Below the pieces are notes generated by a model. The model had not been told where the DNA came from and ran no database searches. It saw nothing but the letters and a program-made list of their open reading frames with translations. DNA of 36,770 nucleotides. Source: an uncultured Holophagaceae bacterium. GTDB lineage: Bacteria > Acidobacteriota > Holophagae > Holophagales > Holophagaceae. Numbering within the stretch: position 1 is the stretch's first letter; each line of letters begins with the position of its first letter. The DNA lies in NCBI GenBank assembly GCA_903840385.1, contig CAIMFT010000006.1, positions 1 to 36,770 on the forward strand, given 5' to 3'. The position numbers and the translations under genes were made by a program. Shown here one piece after another: positions 8,054 through 16,211 of this stretch.

Positions 8054-8632
8054 TCAGGACGTCAGGGCCTTGGCCCGGTCCTGGCTGGCCTGGGCGACGA
8101 TCTCGTGCAGGCTGCCGCCGTGGCTGTCCATGGTGACCACCAGGGGGAAGTCCTCCACCTCGATGATCCAGAAGGCCTCGGGGCTGCCGAACTCCTCGAG
8201 CATCTTCACGTCCACGACCCGCTTGACGCGCTCCGCCAGCAGGCTGCCGGCACCGCCGGTGGCGTGGAGGTAGACCGCCCCGGTCTTCTGCAGGCCTTCG
8301 CTGGTCTTCTTGCCCATGCCGCCCTTGCCGATGACGCCGCGCACTTTGTAAGTCTCGATGACGTCAGCCTGGTAGGGCTCTTCCCGGATGGAGGTGGTGG
8401 GACCGGCGGCCACGAAGGACCAGGTGCCGTCGGCGTTCTTCTTCACCACCGGGCCGCAGTGGTAGATGACCATGTTCTCGAGGATGGGCTTCAGCCACTC
8501 AGGCTTCTGCTCCTTCATGAACTTGTGGCCCATGTCGCGGCTGAGGACCACGGTGCCGTTGAGCAGCACCTCGTCGCCAACCTTGAGGGTGCGGATCTGT
8601 TCTTCGGTGATGGGGGTGGTGAGTCGGATCAT
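8054..8632 (-). CDS. class I fumarate hydratase, beta subunit (Fe-S type)
   Basis: This 192-residue protein matches the C-terminal (beta) domain of iron-sulfur fumarases, which interconvert fumarate and malate in the citric acid cycle. Recognisable pieces are RTLKVGDEVLLNGTVVLSRD, the LENMVIYHCGPVVKK segment, and AAGPTTSIREEPYQ. GKGGMGKKTSEGLQKTGAVY and DMSxHGGSLH-like DSHGGSLH also appear. The start ATG at 8630-8632 is chosen because it lies seven bases after the alpha-subunit stop and begins the conserved MIRLTTPITEEQ; the open frame reaches further upstream only as an artefact. A tartrate dehydratase beta subunit is related, but the paired alpha subunit favours fumarase. Confidence 0.92.
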   Translation of the reverse strand: MIRLTTPITEEQIRTLKVGDEVLLNGTVVLSRDMGHKFMKEQKPEWLKPILENMVIYHCGPVVKKNADGTWSFVAAGPTTSIREEPYQADVIETYKVRGVIGKGGMGKKTSEGLQKTGAVYLHATGGAGSLLAERVKRVVDVKMLEEFGSPEAFWIIEVEDFPLVVTMDSHGGSLHEIVAQASQDRAKALTS

Positions 8633-8639
8633 GGGAGCC

Positions 8640-9623
8640 TCACAGGTCGTAGGAAGGCTGGCCATCGGCCGCCAGGGTGAGGGTGCCGCGGCGACTGCTC
8701 CAGCACATGTAGGCAATGGAGACGTAGAAGCTGGCGGGATGGCGGTACATCTCCTCCGCAGAAACGCCCAGCACGGTGGTGACGCCACCATAGCCCATGG
8801 GCCCGATGCCGAGGGTGTTCAGGTCCCGGGTCAGCTCCTTCTCAAAGACATCCATCCTGGGGTCCGGGTTGGCCGTGCCCAGCTTGCGCAGCACCAGCTC
8901 CTTGGCCCGCTCCCAGCTGGTGACGCGGTCGCCGCCGATGGCCACGCCGAGGATGCCGGGGCTGCAGCCCTGACCCTGGGCCTTCACAATGGCGTCGATG
9001 ATGCACTTGCGCACGCCCTTGATGTCGCGGCCCGCACCCAGCGCGGCGTCTGGCAGGCGGTACTGGGCGCCGACGTTTTCGCTGCCCCCGCCCTTCTGCA
9101 TGACGGAGAGCTCGATCTCGGGACGGTCCCACTCCTCGAAGTGGATGGCGGGGTGGTGCTCATGGAAGGGGTCCATGTTGTTCCCGCTGTTCTTGCCGCT
9201 GAGGGACTCCACGCAGTTGGGGCGCAGCCAGGAGCGCTTGGTGGCTTCCACCACCGCCGCCCGCAGCTGCTTCCGGGTGGCGAGCTGGCTCATGCCGAAG
9301 GGATGGCGCACCCAGAAGATGATGGAGCCCGTGTCCTGGCAGAGCGGCGTGACGTGGTCGTCCGCCAGGTTGATGTTGCGCACCATGTCATTCAGGGTGT
9401 TGAAGGCGCGGCTGCCCTCTTCCTCGGCATCGCGGCCCTGCACCAGGGCGTCGATCACATCCTGCGGCAGGCGGCTGGTGGTGCGCCGGAGCAGCTCCGT
9501 GGCCGCCAGAGTGAGGTCCAGCCCGGCAAGATTGCCTAGGTCGGCCTTCCAGCCCTGAGGCAGCAAGGACTTGGACGCCACCACCTCAGCTGAGGTCTGG
9601 TTGGGAACAACGGTTTCGGACAT
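8640..9623 (-). CDS. class I fumarate hydratase, alpha subunit (4Fe-4S)
   Basis: This is the 327-residue alpha subunit of a two-subunit, oxygen-sensitive fumarase. The three cysteines that should bind the 4Fe-4S cluster are visible: Cys95 in TPLCQDTG, Cys220 in GQGCSPGILG and Cys307 in YMCWSSRR. Other conserved parts are NSGNNMDPFHEHHP and MQKGGGSENVGAQYRLPD, and the GYGGVTTVLGV segment near the end. The start ATG has a good GGAGGG. The beta subunit follows after seven bases, so the pair is an operon. An 82-base gap separates it from holA and may hold its own promoter, although none is obvious. This enzyme type suits an anaerobic or facultative lifestyle, which is inference. Confidence 0.94.
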   Translation of the reverse strand: MSETVVPNQTSAEVVASKSLLPQGWKADLGNLAGLDLTLAATELLRRTTSRLPQDVIDALVQGRDAEEEGSRAFNTLNDMVRNINLADDHVTPLCQDTGSIIFWVRHPFGMSQLATRKQLRAAVVEATKRSWLRPNCVESLSGKNSGNNMDPFHEHHPAIHFEEWDRPEIELSVMQKGGGSENVGAQYRLPDAALGAGRDIKGVRKCIIDAIVKAQGQGCSPGILGVAIGGDRVTSWERAKELVLRKLGTANPDPRMDVFEKELTRDLNTLGIGPMGYGGVTTVLGVSAEEMYRHPASFYVSIAYMCWSSRRGTLTLAADGQPSYDL

Positions 9624-9705
9624 GAGCCCTCCGGGATGCAGACCCCCATCATCCGTCCGGCGAAGCCCACGCTCAAGTGATCAATGCCCGGTTCCCGCAG
9701 AAGGC

Positions 9706-10728
9706 TTAGCGCCCCCAGGCCCGGCACAGGGCCAGGGTGAGGTCCAGGAGGGGGGCCTCGCTGCGGGACAGGGCCATGCCCTTGAGGTCCCGCTCGCACT
9801 GGTTGAGGCGGGCCAACAGGGCCTTGAGGCCCTTGGGGCCGAGCTTGGTCCAGGCGCTCCGGTAGCCGTCCAGCAGGAAGGCCTGGCGGGGCGAGAGGCC
9901 CAGGGCCGCCAGCACCTCGCCGGCCTTGAGCCCAGCCGCTTCGGCCTCGGCCAGCTTCAGCAGGCGATCCACCTCGCGGCGGGCCTGGCCCAGCATCATG
10001 AGGGGCTCATCGCCGTCTTCCAGGGCTGTCCGCAGGGCCCGCAGGGCTCCGGCGGCATCGCCCTTCTGCCAGGCCCCGGACCAGGCGAAGGCCTTCTGGT
10101 CGGCCAGGCGGAAGGTCACCTGGTCCACCATGGCCTCGGTCACCCGGCGGTCCTCTGCCAGCAGGTCCAGCACCTCCAGGGCCCGCTTGAGCAGCCCCGG
10201 ATGGCCACCCTGGCGCTGGGCCAGCACCCCGGCCGCAGAGCCCTGGATGGTGATCCCCAGGCGGCGGGCCTCCTGCTCGATGAAGGCAGGTATTTCCAAG
10301 GGATCCAGAGCCCCCACCTTGAGGGTGCGGCCCGCCTTGGCCCAGTCCGTCCAGGGCTTGGCCCCCAGGGCCTTGCCCGGAGCCGCCGGGAGGGTGGTCC
10401 AGGCCACCAGCAGGAGGTTCACATCCGCCGGAGGACGCTCCAGGATCGCCCGGATGGTCGCCGGCAGCTCCTTGGCCCGGGTGAACAGGTTGTCAGCCGC
10501 AGGCACGATCACGGTGCGGGCGCCGACCCCCATGGGCGGGGCTTCCTGGAGGGCGGCCAGCACCTCAGGCCAGGGACAGCCCTCGCTGCAGACGGTGAGG
10601 GAGAAGTCGGCCCACTCCGGGTCTACATGGTGCTGCTTCCAGGCCGCCACGGCCTCCCGGCGGCCATCGCCGTCCTCCCCATGCAGGAGCGCAAAGCCGT
10701 GGGCCACCCAGGCGGCAGGCGCAGCCAT
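9706..10728 (-). CDS. holA: DNA polymerase III delta subunit (clamp loader)
   Basis: HolA is the delta subunit of the clamp loader that opens the sliding clamp. The 340-residue protein has the family architecture rather than sharp motifs. It shows a divergent AAA+ N-terminal part with FALLHGEDGDGRREAVAAW, and an ADNLFTRAKELPATI segment where other deltas have their central sheet. QEARRLGITIQGSAAGVLAQ follows, typical of domain II, and a helical C-terminal collar domain from about residue 215 contains ALEDGDEPLMMLGQARREVDR. Position directly after lptE supports this, because lptE-holA is a common gene pair. The start overlaps the lptE stop by one base (TGATG, 10726-10730). A degraded Walker A is normal for delta. 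Confidence 0.87.
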   Translation of the reverse strand: MAAPAAWVAHGFALLHGEDGDGRREAVAAWKQHHVDPEWADFSLTVCSEGCPWPEVLAALQEAPPMGVGARTVIVPAADNLFTRAKELPATIRAILERPPADVNLLLVAWTTLPAAPGKALGAKPWTDWAKAGRTLKVGALDPLEIPAFIEQEARRLGITIQGSAAGVLAQRQGGHPGLLKRALEVLDLLAEDRRVTEAMVDQVTFRLADQKAFAWSGAWQKGDAAGALRALRTALEDGDEPLMMLGQARREVDRLLKLAEAEAAGLKAGEVLAALGLSPRQAFLLDGYRSAWTKLGPKGLKALLARLNQCERDLKGMALSRSEAPLLDLTLALCRAWGR

Positions 10729-11282
10729 CAGTCCGAGCCTTCCAGCAGCTGGGTTAGGAAGCTCTCGGCAAAGTCGTCAGCCAGGCTCTCGATGACCTGG
10801 ATCTCCCGGCTCTCGAAGCTGGCGAAGTTCTGGTCCACCCGGTACTGGTTGGAGAAGGTCAGGCCCCGCCGGGACAGCACCACGGCCCCGGTAATGCCGT
10901 CCAGCAGCTCCACGCTGGCCACCACCGCCACCTCCACCCGGGAGGCCGAGCCGGCGCTGGCCTTGAGGCGGTCACCGCCCAGGCTGAGGCCGATGGGGCG
11001 GGAGGTGTAGCTCTCCAGGGTGCCCTGCAGCACCCAGCGGGAAGACTCACCCTGGGCCACCATGCGCCAGGGACTGGCCGCCACCAGGCGGTTCTCCAGG
11101 GCCCGGGTGAAGCGGTCCTCCAGCCCCAGGCGGGGCGTGAGGTTGCGGAACCGGGCCAGGCGGATGGTCTCGCCGGGCTTCGCCCAGGCAGCAGCCCGGG
11201 GCCGCCGGTCCAGGCGGTGGTAGCCGCAGCCCGGCGCCAGCAGCAGGGCCAGCAGGAGGCAGGACCAGCGGATCCGGGTCAT
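10728..11282 (-). CDS. lptE: LptE-like LPS-assembly lipoprotein
   Basis: LptE plugs the LptD barrel in the outer membrane and helps place lipopolysaccharide at the surface. The 184-residue protein begins with a lipoprotein signal peptide (MTRIRWSCLLLALLLAPGC) with the lipid-carrying Cys19, immediately followed by GYHRL, the GYxL signature seen after the lipobox in this family. The rest includes ETIRLARFRNLTPRLGLEDR and LENRLVAASPWRMV, the usual pattern of an N-terminal strand followed by a helix that begins FTRAL. The ATG overlaps the hpt stop (ATGA, 11279-11282), and holA overlaps at the other end. Sequence conservation in LptE is weak, so the name rests on lipobox, GY motif, size and the neighbouring holA. 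Confidence 0.85.
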   Translation of the reverse strand: MTRIRWSCLLLALLLAPGCGYHRLDRRPRAAAWAKPGETIRLARFRNLTPRLGLEDRFTRALENRLVAASPWRMVAQGESSRWVLQGTLESYTSRPIGLSLGGDRLKASAGSASRVEVAVVASVELLDGITGAVVLSRRGLTFSNQYRVDQNFASFESREIQVIESLADDFAESFLTQLLEGSD

Positions 11283-11800
11283 GGGTGGTAGACCCCCACG
11301 TAGGGCAGGTTGCGGTACTTGCCTTCCAGGTCCAGGCCGTAGCCGATGACGAAGTGGTCCGGGATGGTGAAGCCGACATAGTGCACCGGCACCTCCACCT
11401 TGCGGCGGCTGGGCTTGTCCAGGAGGGTGCAGACCTTGATGCTGAGCGGCTCCCGGTCCTTCAGGAGGTTCCGGACCTTGTGGAGGGTCAGGCCCGTGTC
11501 CACGATGTCCTCCACCACCAGCAGGTGGCGGCCCTGGATGCTGCGGTCCAGGTCCTTGAGGATGTGGACCTCGCCTGTGCTCTCGGTGCCGCCGTGGTAG
11601 CTGGCCACCTGCATGAAGCTCACGTCCATCTCCAGGTCCATGGCCCGCACCAGGTCGGCAATAAAGGGGAACACGCCGTTGAGCAGACCCACCACCACAG
11701 GCACCTTGCCGGCGTAGTCCGCCGTGAGCTGGACCCCGAGCTCCTTGACCCGGACCCGGATCTGCTCCTCGGAAAACAGCGGGGTGATGCGCTCGTGCAT
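11279..11800 (-). CDS. hpt: hypoxanthine phosphoribosyltransferase
   Basis: This enzyme salvages hypoxanthine or guanine with PRPP to make IMP or GMP. The 173-residue protein has the PRPP-binding motif VVEDIVDTGLTL (residues 95-106). It also has VVVGLLNGVFPFIADLVRAM near the N-terminus, and a C-terminal VGYGLDLEGKYRNLPYVGV pattern (seen as IGYGLD..) typical of purine phosphoribosyltransferases. The start ATG at 11798-11800 has AGGAG six bases upstream; the frame is open 23 codons further, but without a ribosome site. It is the first gene of the long minus-strand array and is divergent from the sigma-factor operon, with 139 bases between them. Its overlap with lptE suggests co-transcription. 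Confidence 0.95.
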   Translation of the reverse strand: MHERITPLFSEEQIRVRVKELGVQLTADYAGKVPVVVGLLNGVFPFIADLVRAMDLEMDVSFMQVASYHGGTESTGEVHILKDLDRSIQGRHLLVVEDIVDTGLTLHKVRNLLKDREPLSIKVCTLLDKPSRRKVEVPVHYVGFTIPDHFVIGYGLDLEGKYRNLPYVGVYHP

Positions 11801-11939
11801 GGGAACTCCTGGGGGCCGGGGCCGGCTGCTGAAGGGTGCCATCCAAAGAAGGGTGCAGGCTCCATTCAACCCCAGGTGGGGCGGCTGGGTCCATCCGGTG
11901 ACGGCGGAATCTCACTGCGACCTGCCGCCGGAGCCTAGA

Positions 11940-12587
11940 ATGATGGCGATTGCCACCACCAGCGAGCCCTTGATGACCCAGACGGCCACTCAGCCCTTCG
12001 ATCGGACTCCCGATCCGGGCTCGCCCTACCACACGCCCCAGGTGCTGGCGTGGGTGGAGGAGGCCCAGAAAGGCGATCAGGCGGCCTTTGGGTCTCTTGT
12101 GCAGACCTTCAGCCGGGACGTCTACGGCAAGGCCTACAGCATCCTGAGGAACCACCAGGACGCCGATGACGTGGTCCAGGAGACCTTCATCCGGGTCTTC
12201 CGCGCCCTGCCCGGCTTTCGCTTCGAGTCCTCCTTCCGGACCTGGCTCATCACCATCGCCACCCGCCAGGCCCTCAACTACCGGGAGCGGGTGACCCGAG
12301 ACCACGAGAGCCTGGATGGTGCCGAGGGGACCCCGGAGCACCCGGCCCTGCGGGTCCAGGAGACCCAGGCCGCTGCCGTCTTCGACGAGGAAGCCCGGCG
12401 CCTGCTGCAGGAGGCTCTCCCCAAGCTGCCCCCACGCCAGAAGCAGGCCCTCACCCTGAAGCTTCAGCATGACTGGAAGTACGAGCGCATCGCCCAGGAG
12501 ATGGGAACCACCGTGGGCAGCGTGAAGGCCCACATCTTCCATGCGATCCAGAGCCTGACCCGTCACATGAAAGGAGGCCGGGCATGA
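11940..12587 (+). CDS. ECF-type RNA polymerase sigma factor
   Basis: This 215-residue protein is a two-domain extracytoplasmic-function sigma factor. Region 2 runs from about residue 45 to 115. It includes the -10-recognition part DADDVVQETFIRVFRALPGF, followed by FRTWLITIATRQALNYRER. Region 4 (about 155-205) has LPPRQKQALTLKLQHDWKYE and the helix-turn-helix IAQEMGTTVGSVKAHIFHAI. Regions 1 and 3 are absent. The start is uncertain: ATG 11940 has GGAG six bases upstream, while ATG 11973 also lies in frame. If TAGAAT at 11935-11940 is a -10, translation would start at the later ATG. It overlaps the next gene by four bases, the usual sigma/anti-sigma pairing. Confidence 0.92.
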   Translation: MMAIATTSEPLMTQTATQPFDRTPDPGSPYHTPQVLAWVEEAQKGDQAAFGSLVQTFSRDVYGKAYSILRNHQDADDVVQETFIRVFRALPGFRFESSFRTWLITIATRQALNYRERVTRDHESLDGAEGTPEHPALRVQETQAAAVFDEEARRLLQEALPKLPPRQKQALTLKLQHDWKYERIAQEMGTTVGSVKAHIFHAIQSLTRHMKGGRA

Positions 12588-13087
12588 CCACGACCCCCGT
12601 CCCCGACACCTGCACCCAGACCCTCGCCGCTGTCGAGACCAACCCCATTGGCCCCGGCCCTGAGGTCGAGGCCCACCTGCGCACCTGCCGCTCCTGCCAG
12701 GAAGCCAGGGTGGTCTGGCTGGCCCAGGAGGACGCCCCCGAGGTCCTGGCCCCAGCGGGCTACCACCAGCGCCTGCCCGACCGGATCCTCCGCAAGCTGC
12801 CCGTCCGCACCCCCCTGCACCGACGGGTGGCCCCCCTCACCTGGGCCGTGGCCGCCACCCTGCTCATGGCCGTGGGTGCCGGGGCCTTCTGGGCCGGGCG
12901 GGCCAACCGCGCGCCCCTCGTGGAAGCCAGCCTCCCCCGGGCGACCGAAGGGGTGGAGACCACTACCGTGTCGGACACGCCCTTCCATGACCGGGAAGAG
13001 GATGCCGCCCGCATCCATGCCCTCTCCGCCGAGGAGATGCAGGCCCTCCTGAAGCAGCTGGACGCCCCCTCTCCCAGCCCCAAGTGA
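12584..13087 (+). CDS. membrane anti-sigma factor with zinc-binding domain
   Basis: This 167-residue protein should hold the upstream sigma factor inactive at the inner membrane. The cytoplasmic N-terminus has the zinc anti-sigma signature His31-x3-Cys35-x2-Cys38 (in AHLRTCRSCQEA), with Cys10 as a possible fourth ligand. One membrane segment is predicted at about residues 83-104 (LTWAVAATLLMAVGAGAFWAG). A Pro- and Glu-rich periplasmic tail ending in a short helix (SAEEMQALLKQLDAP) follows. Its ATG overlaps the sigma stop (ATGA, 12584-12587). The signal sensed is unknown; the periplasmic tail and the third gene suggest envelope stress, by inference. Confidence 0.88.
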   Translation: MTTTPVPDTCTQTLAAVETNPIGPGPEVEAHLRTCRSCQEARVVWLAQEDAPEVLAPAGYHQRLPDRILRKLPVRTPLHRRVAPLTWAVAATLLMAVGAGAFWAGRANRAPLVEASLPRATEGVETTTVSDTPFHDREEDAARIHALSAEEMQALLKQLDAPSPSPK

Positions 13088-13101
13088 CCCCCGAGGTACC
13101 C

Positions 13102-13608
13102 ATGCTGCGGCCCCTGTTCCTCCTGACGCTCCTGTCCCTGCCCCTCCTGGCCCAGGCCGACGAGGAGCGCCCCCTGGCCCGCTACCGCCTGGACCACCTC
13201 CAGCAGACCATCGGCCTGCAGGAGGAGCAGGCCCGCGCCGTCACCGAGCGGTGGTCCCGCTATGACCGGGAGCAGTTCACCAAGACCCAGCAGATCCAGC
13301 AGCTGCGGCGGCGCTTCAACGAGATCCTGATGGGGCCCGGCACCGAAGAGGACAAGAGCGCTCGGGTCCGGCCCCTGCTGGAGCAGTTCGTGGAGCTGCG
13401 GCGCCAGCAGGCGGACCTGAAGTTCAAGTTCGAGGACGACATCCGGGGCAAGCTCAGCCCGGCCCAGCAGGTGCGCCTCATCATCCAGGTGGAGGAGATG
13501 CAGCGCCGGGTCGCCGAGGCCCTCCGGCAGGTGCCGGGCAGCCGCATGGGTCCCCGCCAGGGCGGACCGGATGCCCCTCCGGGAGGCATCCGCCGGGGCA
13601 TCCGGTAG
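13102..13608 (+). CDS. periplasmic helical protein, Spy/CpxP-like
   Basis: This is a secreted 168-residue protein. A Sec signal peptide (MLRPLFLLTLLSLPLLAQA) is followed by a mostly helical, highly charged body with many Gln, Glu and Arg (for example REQFTKTQQIQQLRRRF and RRQQADLKFKFEDDIRG). The sequence GKLSPAQQVRLIIQVEEMQR (about residues 119-138) resembles the LTxxQ-type repeats of the Spy/CpxP periplasmic chaperones. The tail is Gly/Arg/Pro-rich. I chose ATG 13102 because it begins the signal peptide and has GAGG nine bases upstream; a GTG at 13084 overlaps the anti-sigma stop and is also in frame. It probably responds to the same envelope signal as the sigma/anti-sigma pair. Function is inferred only from fold type and context. 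Confidence 0.8.
   Translation: MLRPLFLLTLLSLPLLAQADEERPLARYRLDHLQQTIGLQEEQARAVTERWSRYDREQFTKTQQIQQLRRRFNEILMGPGTEEDKSARVRPLLEQFVELRRQQADLKFKFEDDIRGKLSPAQQVRLIIQVEEMQRRVAEALRQVPGSRMGPRQGGPDAPPGGIRRGIR
13567..13605. repeat. 11-base inverted repeat at the convergent end of the sigma operon
   Basis: CCGGATGCCCC (13567-13577) is matched by GGGGCATCCGG (13595-13605) as a perfect inverted repeat with a 17-base loop. It lies in the last codons of the Spy-like gene, just before the convergent rnj stop at 13610. No U-tract follows on either strand, so it may be a two-way terminator or mRNA end protector, or simply a product of the Gly/Arg-rich tail codons. Confidence 0.4.
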
Positions 13609-13609
13609 C

Positions 13610-15328
13610 CTAGACTGAAGGAGCCTCCAGGATCATGGGGATCACCAGAGGCCGCGCCTGGGTGGTCTTGCGGATGATCCGCCGCAGGGCCAGCCGCACG
13701 GCGTCCCGGAGGGCCTCGGGATCCTTGCGGATCACCTTGGGGGCCTCCTCGTAGGCCCGGCGGGCCACGCCCGAGAGCAGGTCGCCATAGGCCTCGTCAT
13801 CGGACAGCATCACAAAGCCCCGACTGAGGATCGTGGGGTCTGCGGCCAGGTCCCCACTCAGAGGGTCCACCAGCAGGGTGGCGAAGACCACGCCGTCTTC
13901 CTGGAGGATGAGCCGATCCTTCACCACCCGGGCATCGACCATGTGGTCCACGCCCTGGTGGACGAAGCACTTGCCCACCGGCACCGTGCCCGGCAGCTCG
14001 ACCCGGCCGTCGGTGAAGAGGCGCAGGCAGAGGCCGCCATCCAGCAGGGAGATGTGCTCCGGGGTCCAGCCCAGGGAGGCGGCCAGGGCGCCGTGGGCGC
14101 GGAGGTTCCGGTAGGTGCCGTGTACGGGCACCATGTGGCTGGGCCGGACGGCAGTGATCAGGTCCGCCAGCTCGTCGCGACTGCCGTGGCCCGAGGCATG
14201 GACCGGCCCGAGGCCTTCGAGGGAGGTCTCCGCCCCCAGGCGCTCCGCCTGATCCAGCATGCGGGAGATGGACACCTCGTTGCCGGGGATGGCGCGGGCG
14301 CTGACCACCAGGCGATCGCCGGACTGCATGGGCAGACCCTTCACCTCTCGGCGCAGGAGGCGGGCCAGACCGCTCATGGGCTCGCCCTGGCTGCCGGTGC
14401 ACAGCACCATCAGCTCGTAGCGCGGGAAGAGGCTGGCGTCCTTGGTGTCGATGAGGATGTCATCGGGCAGGTCCAGCAGCTTGAGGGTGCGGGCCAGCGC
14501 CACATTGCGGTCCAGGCTGCGCCCCAGCAGCAGCACCTTGCGGTGGAACTCGTAGGCCAGGTCCACCAGCATCTGCAGGCGGTGGATGTTGGAGCTGAAG
14601 GTGGTCACGAACAGGCGGCCTTTGGTCTGCTCCAGCGCGGCCTCGATGCCCTTGTAGCAGGTCGCCTCGGAGGGGGAGCGGCCGGGCCGCCCCACATTGG
14701 TCGAGTCCGCCATGAGCAGGCGCACCCCTGCGTCGCCCAGGGTCTTGAGCCGCTCCATGCCAGTGATGCGGCCATCCAGGGGCTCCGGGTCCAGCTTGAA
14801 GTCGCCCGAGTGCACCAGCACGCCCTGGGGGGTGTGCAGGACCAGGGCACAGGCATCCGGGATGCTGTGGGTGACGGGGATCCACTCCGCTTCGATCTCG
14901 CCGCTGCCCACCTTCACCCGGCCGTAGTCCTTCACCAGCCGCAGGAGACCGGTGTCCAGACCATGCTCCTTGAGCTTGCCTTCCAGCAGGCCCAGGGTGA
15001 AGGCCGTGCCATAGACGGGCACCGGCCAGCGGCGCAGGAAGTAGGGCAGCGCCCCGATGTGGTCCTCGTGGCCATGGGTGAGCAGCACCGCCTGCAGCTG
15101 ATCGGCGAAGGGCTCCAGGTAGGCGAAGTCCGGCACGATGGAGTCGATGCCCGGCTGGTCGTCCGAGGGAAACAGCTGGCCGCAGTCCACCAGGAAGAGG
15201 CTGCGGGCGGAGTGCACCACCAGGGCGTTCATGCCGAACTCGCCGAGACCGCCGATGGGGATCAGGCGGAGTTCGTCCGCAGCGGGCGGCTGGGACCAGG
15301 CTTCGAATTCGGGGTAGGGAGAGATCAC
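13610..15328 (-). CDS. rnj: ribonuclease J
   Basis: RNase J is a metallo-beta-lactamase/beta-CASP nuclease with 5'-exonuclease and endonuclease activity in RNA decay and maturation. The 572-residue protein shows the zinc motif HGHEDHIGA (residues 86-94). It also has the second histidine motif in WIPVTHSIPDA, and LVHSGDFKLDPEP followed by LLMADSTNV. The beta-CASP part includes LFVTTFSSNIHR and CTGSQGEP. PVHGTYRNLRAH and a C-terminal domain follow. The start is GTG at 15326-15328 with GGAGG about ten bases upstream; it overlaps the rsmA stop as GTGA, so the two are coupled. The frame remains open about 305 codons upstream, but that stretch is antisense-like and overlaps rsmA. Confidence 0.93.
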   Translation of the reverse strand: MISPYPEFEAWSQPPAADELRLIPIGGLGEFGMNALVVHSARSLFLVDCGQLFPSDDQPGIDSIVPDFAYLEPFADQLQAVLLTHGHEDHIGALPYFLRRWPVPVYGTAFTLGLLEGKLKEHGLDTGLLRLVKDYGRVKVGSGEIEAEWIPVTHSIPDACALVLHTPQGVLVHSGDFKLDPEPLDGRITGMERLKTLGDAGVRLLMADSTNVGRPGRSPSEATCYKGIEAALEQTKGRLFVTTFSSNIHRLQMLVDLAYEFHRKVLLLGRSLDRNVALARTLKLLDLPDDILIDTKDASLFPRYELMVLCTGSQGEPMSGLARLLRREVKGLPMQSGDRLVVSARAIPGNEVSISRMLDQAERLGAETSLEGLGPVHASGHGSRDELADLITAVRPSHMVPVHGTYRNLRAHGALAASLGWTPEHISLLDGGLCLRLFTDGRVELPGTVPVGKCFVHQGVDHMVDARVVKDRLILQEDGVVFATLLVDPLSGDLAADPTILSRGFVMLSDDEAYGDLLSGVARRAYEEAPKVIRKDPEALRDAVRLALRRIIRKTTQARPLVIPMILEAPSV

Positions 15329-16134
15329 GATGGGAATACCTCCGGGTGCTGCTTGAGCAGGGTACGCGTTGCAGATAGCCAGGCCGCTGGCGGGATCACT
15401 TCGGCCCGCAGAGCCGAAGCTAGGCCCACCCTGGCGAGAGCCTCCGCCGAAAGCGCCCCCTGCCAGTTGTTGGCCAGGGTCTTGCGGCGATGGGCGAAGG
15501 AGCGGTGTAGGACGGTCAGGAGCGCCCTGCGCTCCCGCGGGGTTGGTGCCTCGGCCCGGGGCTCGAAGAGCACCACGGCGGAGTCCACCTTGGGGGCCGG
15601 GCGAAAGGAGCCGGGCCCCAGCTTCACCAGGCGGGTGAGGCGGCAGCACAGCTGGGACAGCACCGACAGGGGACCGTAGGCCTTGGTGTGCGGCACGCCC
15701 ATGAGCTTCTGGGCCACCTCCAGCTGGAACATCAGGACCATGCGGTCCCAGGGGACCTCCTCGATCAGCAGGCGAGCCAGGATGGGTGTGGCGGCGTTGT
15801 AGGGCAGGTTCCCCACCACGGACCAGGGCTCCCCTTCCGGCAGGGGGACGCGCACTGCATCGCCGGGCAGGAGGTGAAAGGTCGGGTTGTCGCCGAACTG
15901 GCCCTGCAGCAGTTCGCAGGCCTCCGGGTCCAGCTCCACGGCCCAAAGAGGCCGGCCATCCACCAGCAGGCGCTGGGTGAGGACACCCGGTCCAGGGCCG
16001 ATCTCCAGCAGGCGCGGTGCGGACGAAGCCAGGGCCGAGGCCACGATGACGCCAATGGCTCCCTCGTTCACCAGGAAGTTCTGGCCGAAGGCCTTCTTGG
16101 GGCGAAGGCGGGCGATGGGTGAGGGTTCCGGCAC
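15325..16134 (-). CDS. rsmA: RsmA (KsgA), 16S rRNA dimethyladenosine transferase
   Basis: RsmA dimethylates two adjacent adenines (A1518 and A1519 in E. coli numbering) near the 3' end of 16S rRNA during small-subunit maturation. The protein shows RPKKAFGQNFLVNEGAIG near the start and the S-adenosylmethionine site EIGPGPGVLT. The catalytic NLPYNAATPI and the family FRPAPKVDSAVV are also present. From GTG 16132-16134 the product is 269 residues, the usual size. A TTG at 16162-16164 is in frame but has no ribosome site and adds a Gly/Trp-rich tail, so I prefer GTG; the start is the weakest part of this call. It overlaps rnj by four bases. The upstream terminator of pilY1 insulates it. Confidence 0.92.
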   Translation of the reverse strand: MPEPSPIARLRPKKAFGQNFLVNEGAIGVIVASALASSAPRLLEIGPGPGVLTQRLLVDGRPLWAVELDPEACELLQGQFGDNPTFHLLPGDAVRVPLPEGEPWSVVGNLPYNAATPILARLLIEEVPWDRMVLMFQLEVAQKLMGVPHTKAYGPLSVLSQLCCRLTRLVKLGPGSFRPAPKVDSAVVLFEPRAEAPTPRERRALLTVLHRSFAHRRKTLANNWQGALSAEALARVGLASALRAEVIPPAAWLSATRTLLKQHPEVFPS

Positions 16135-16162
16135 ACCCCAGCATACCGCCCCACCCCACCCC

Positions 16163-16189
16163 AAAGGAAAAGGGGCCCCGAAGGGCCCC
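16163..16189 (-). terminator. intrinsic terminator after pilY1
   Basis: A perfect 7-base stem GGGGCCC / GGGCCCC (16172-16178 and 16183-16189) closes a CGAA-type four-base loop. On the minus strand it is followed by TTTTCCTTT. It begins 23 bases after the pilY1 stop, and is placed to end the minor-pilin operon. Confidence 0.75.
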
Positions 16190-16211
16190 AGAGGAAGGAA
16201 AGCGAGGGACC

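Noticed and set aside
11283..12566. Extension of the lptE frame across hpt and the sigma-factor gene
   Set aside because: The lipoprotein signal peptide begins at 11282, and the extension runs over two well-supported genes.
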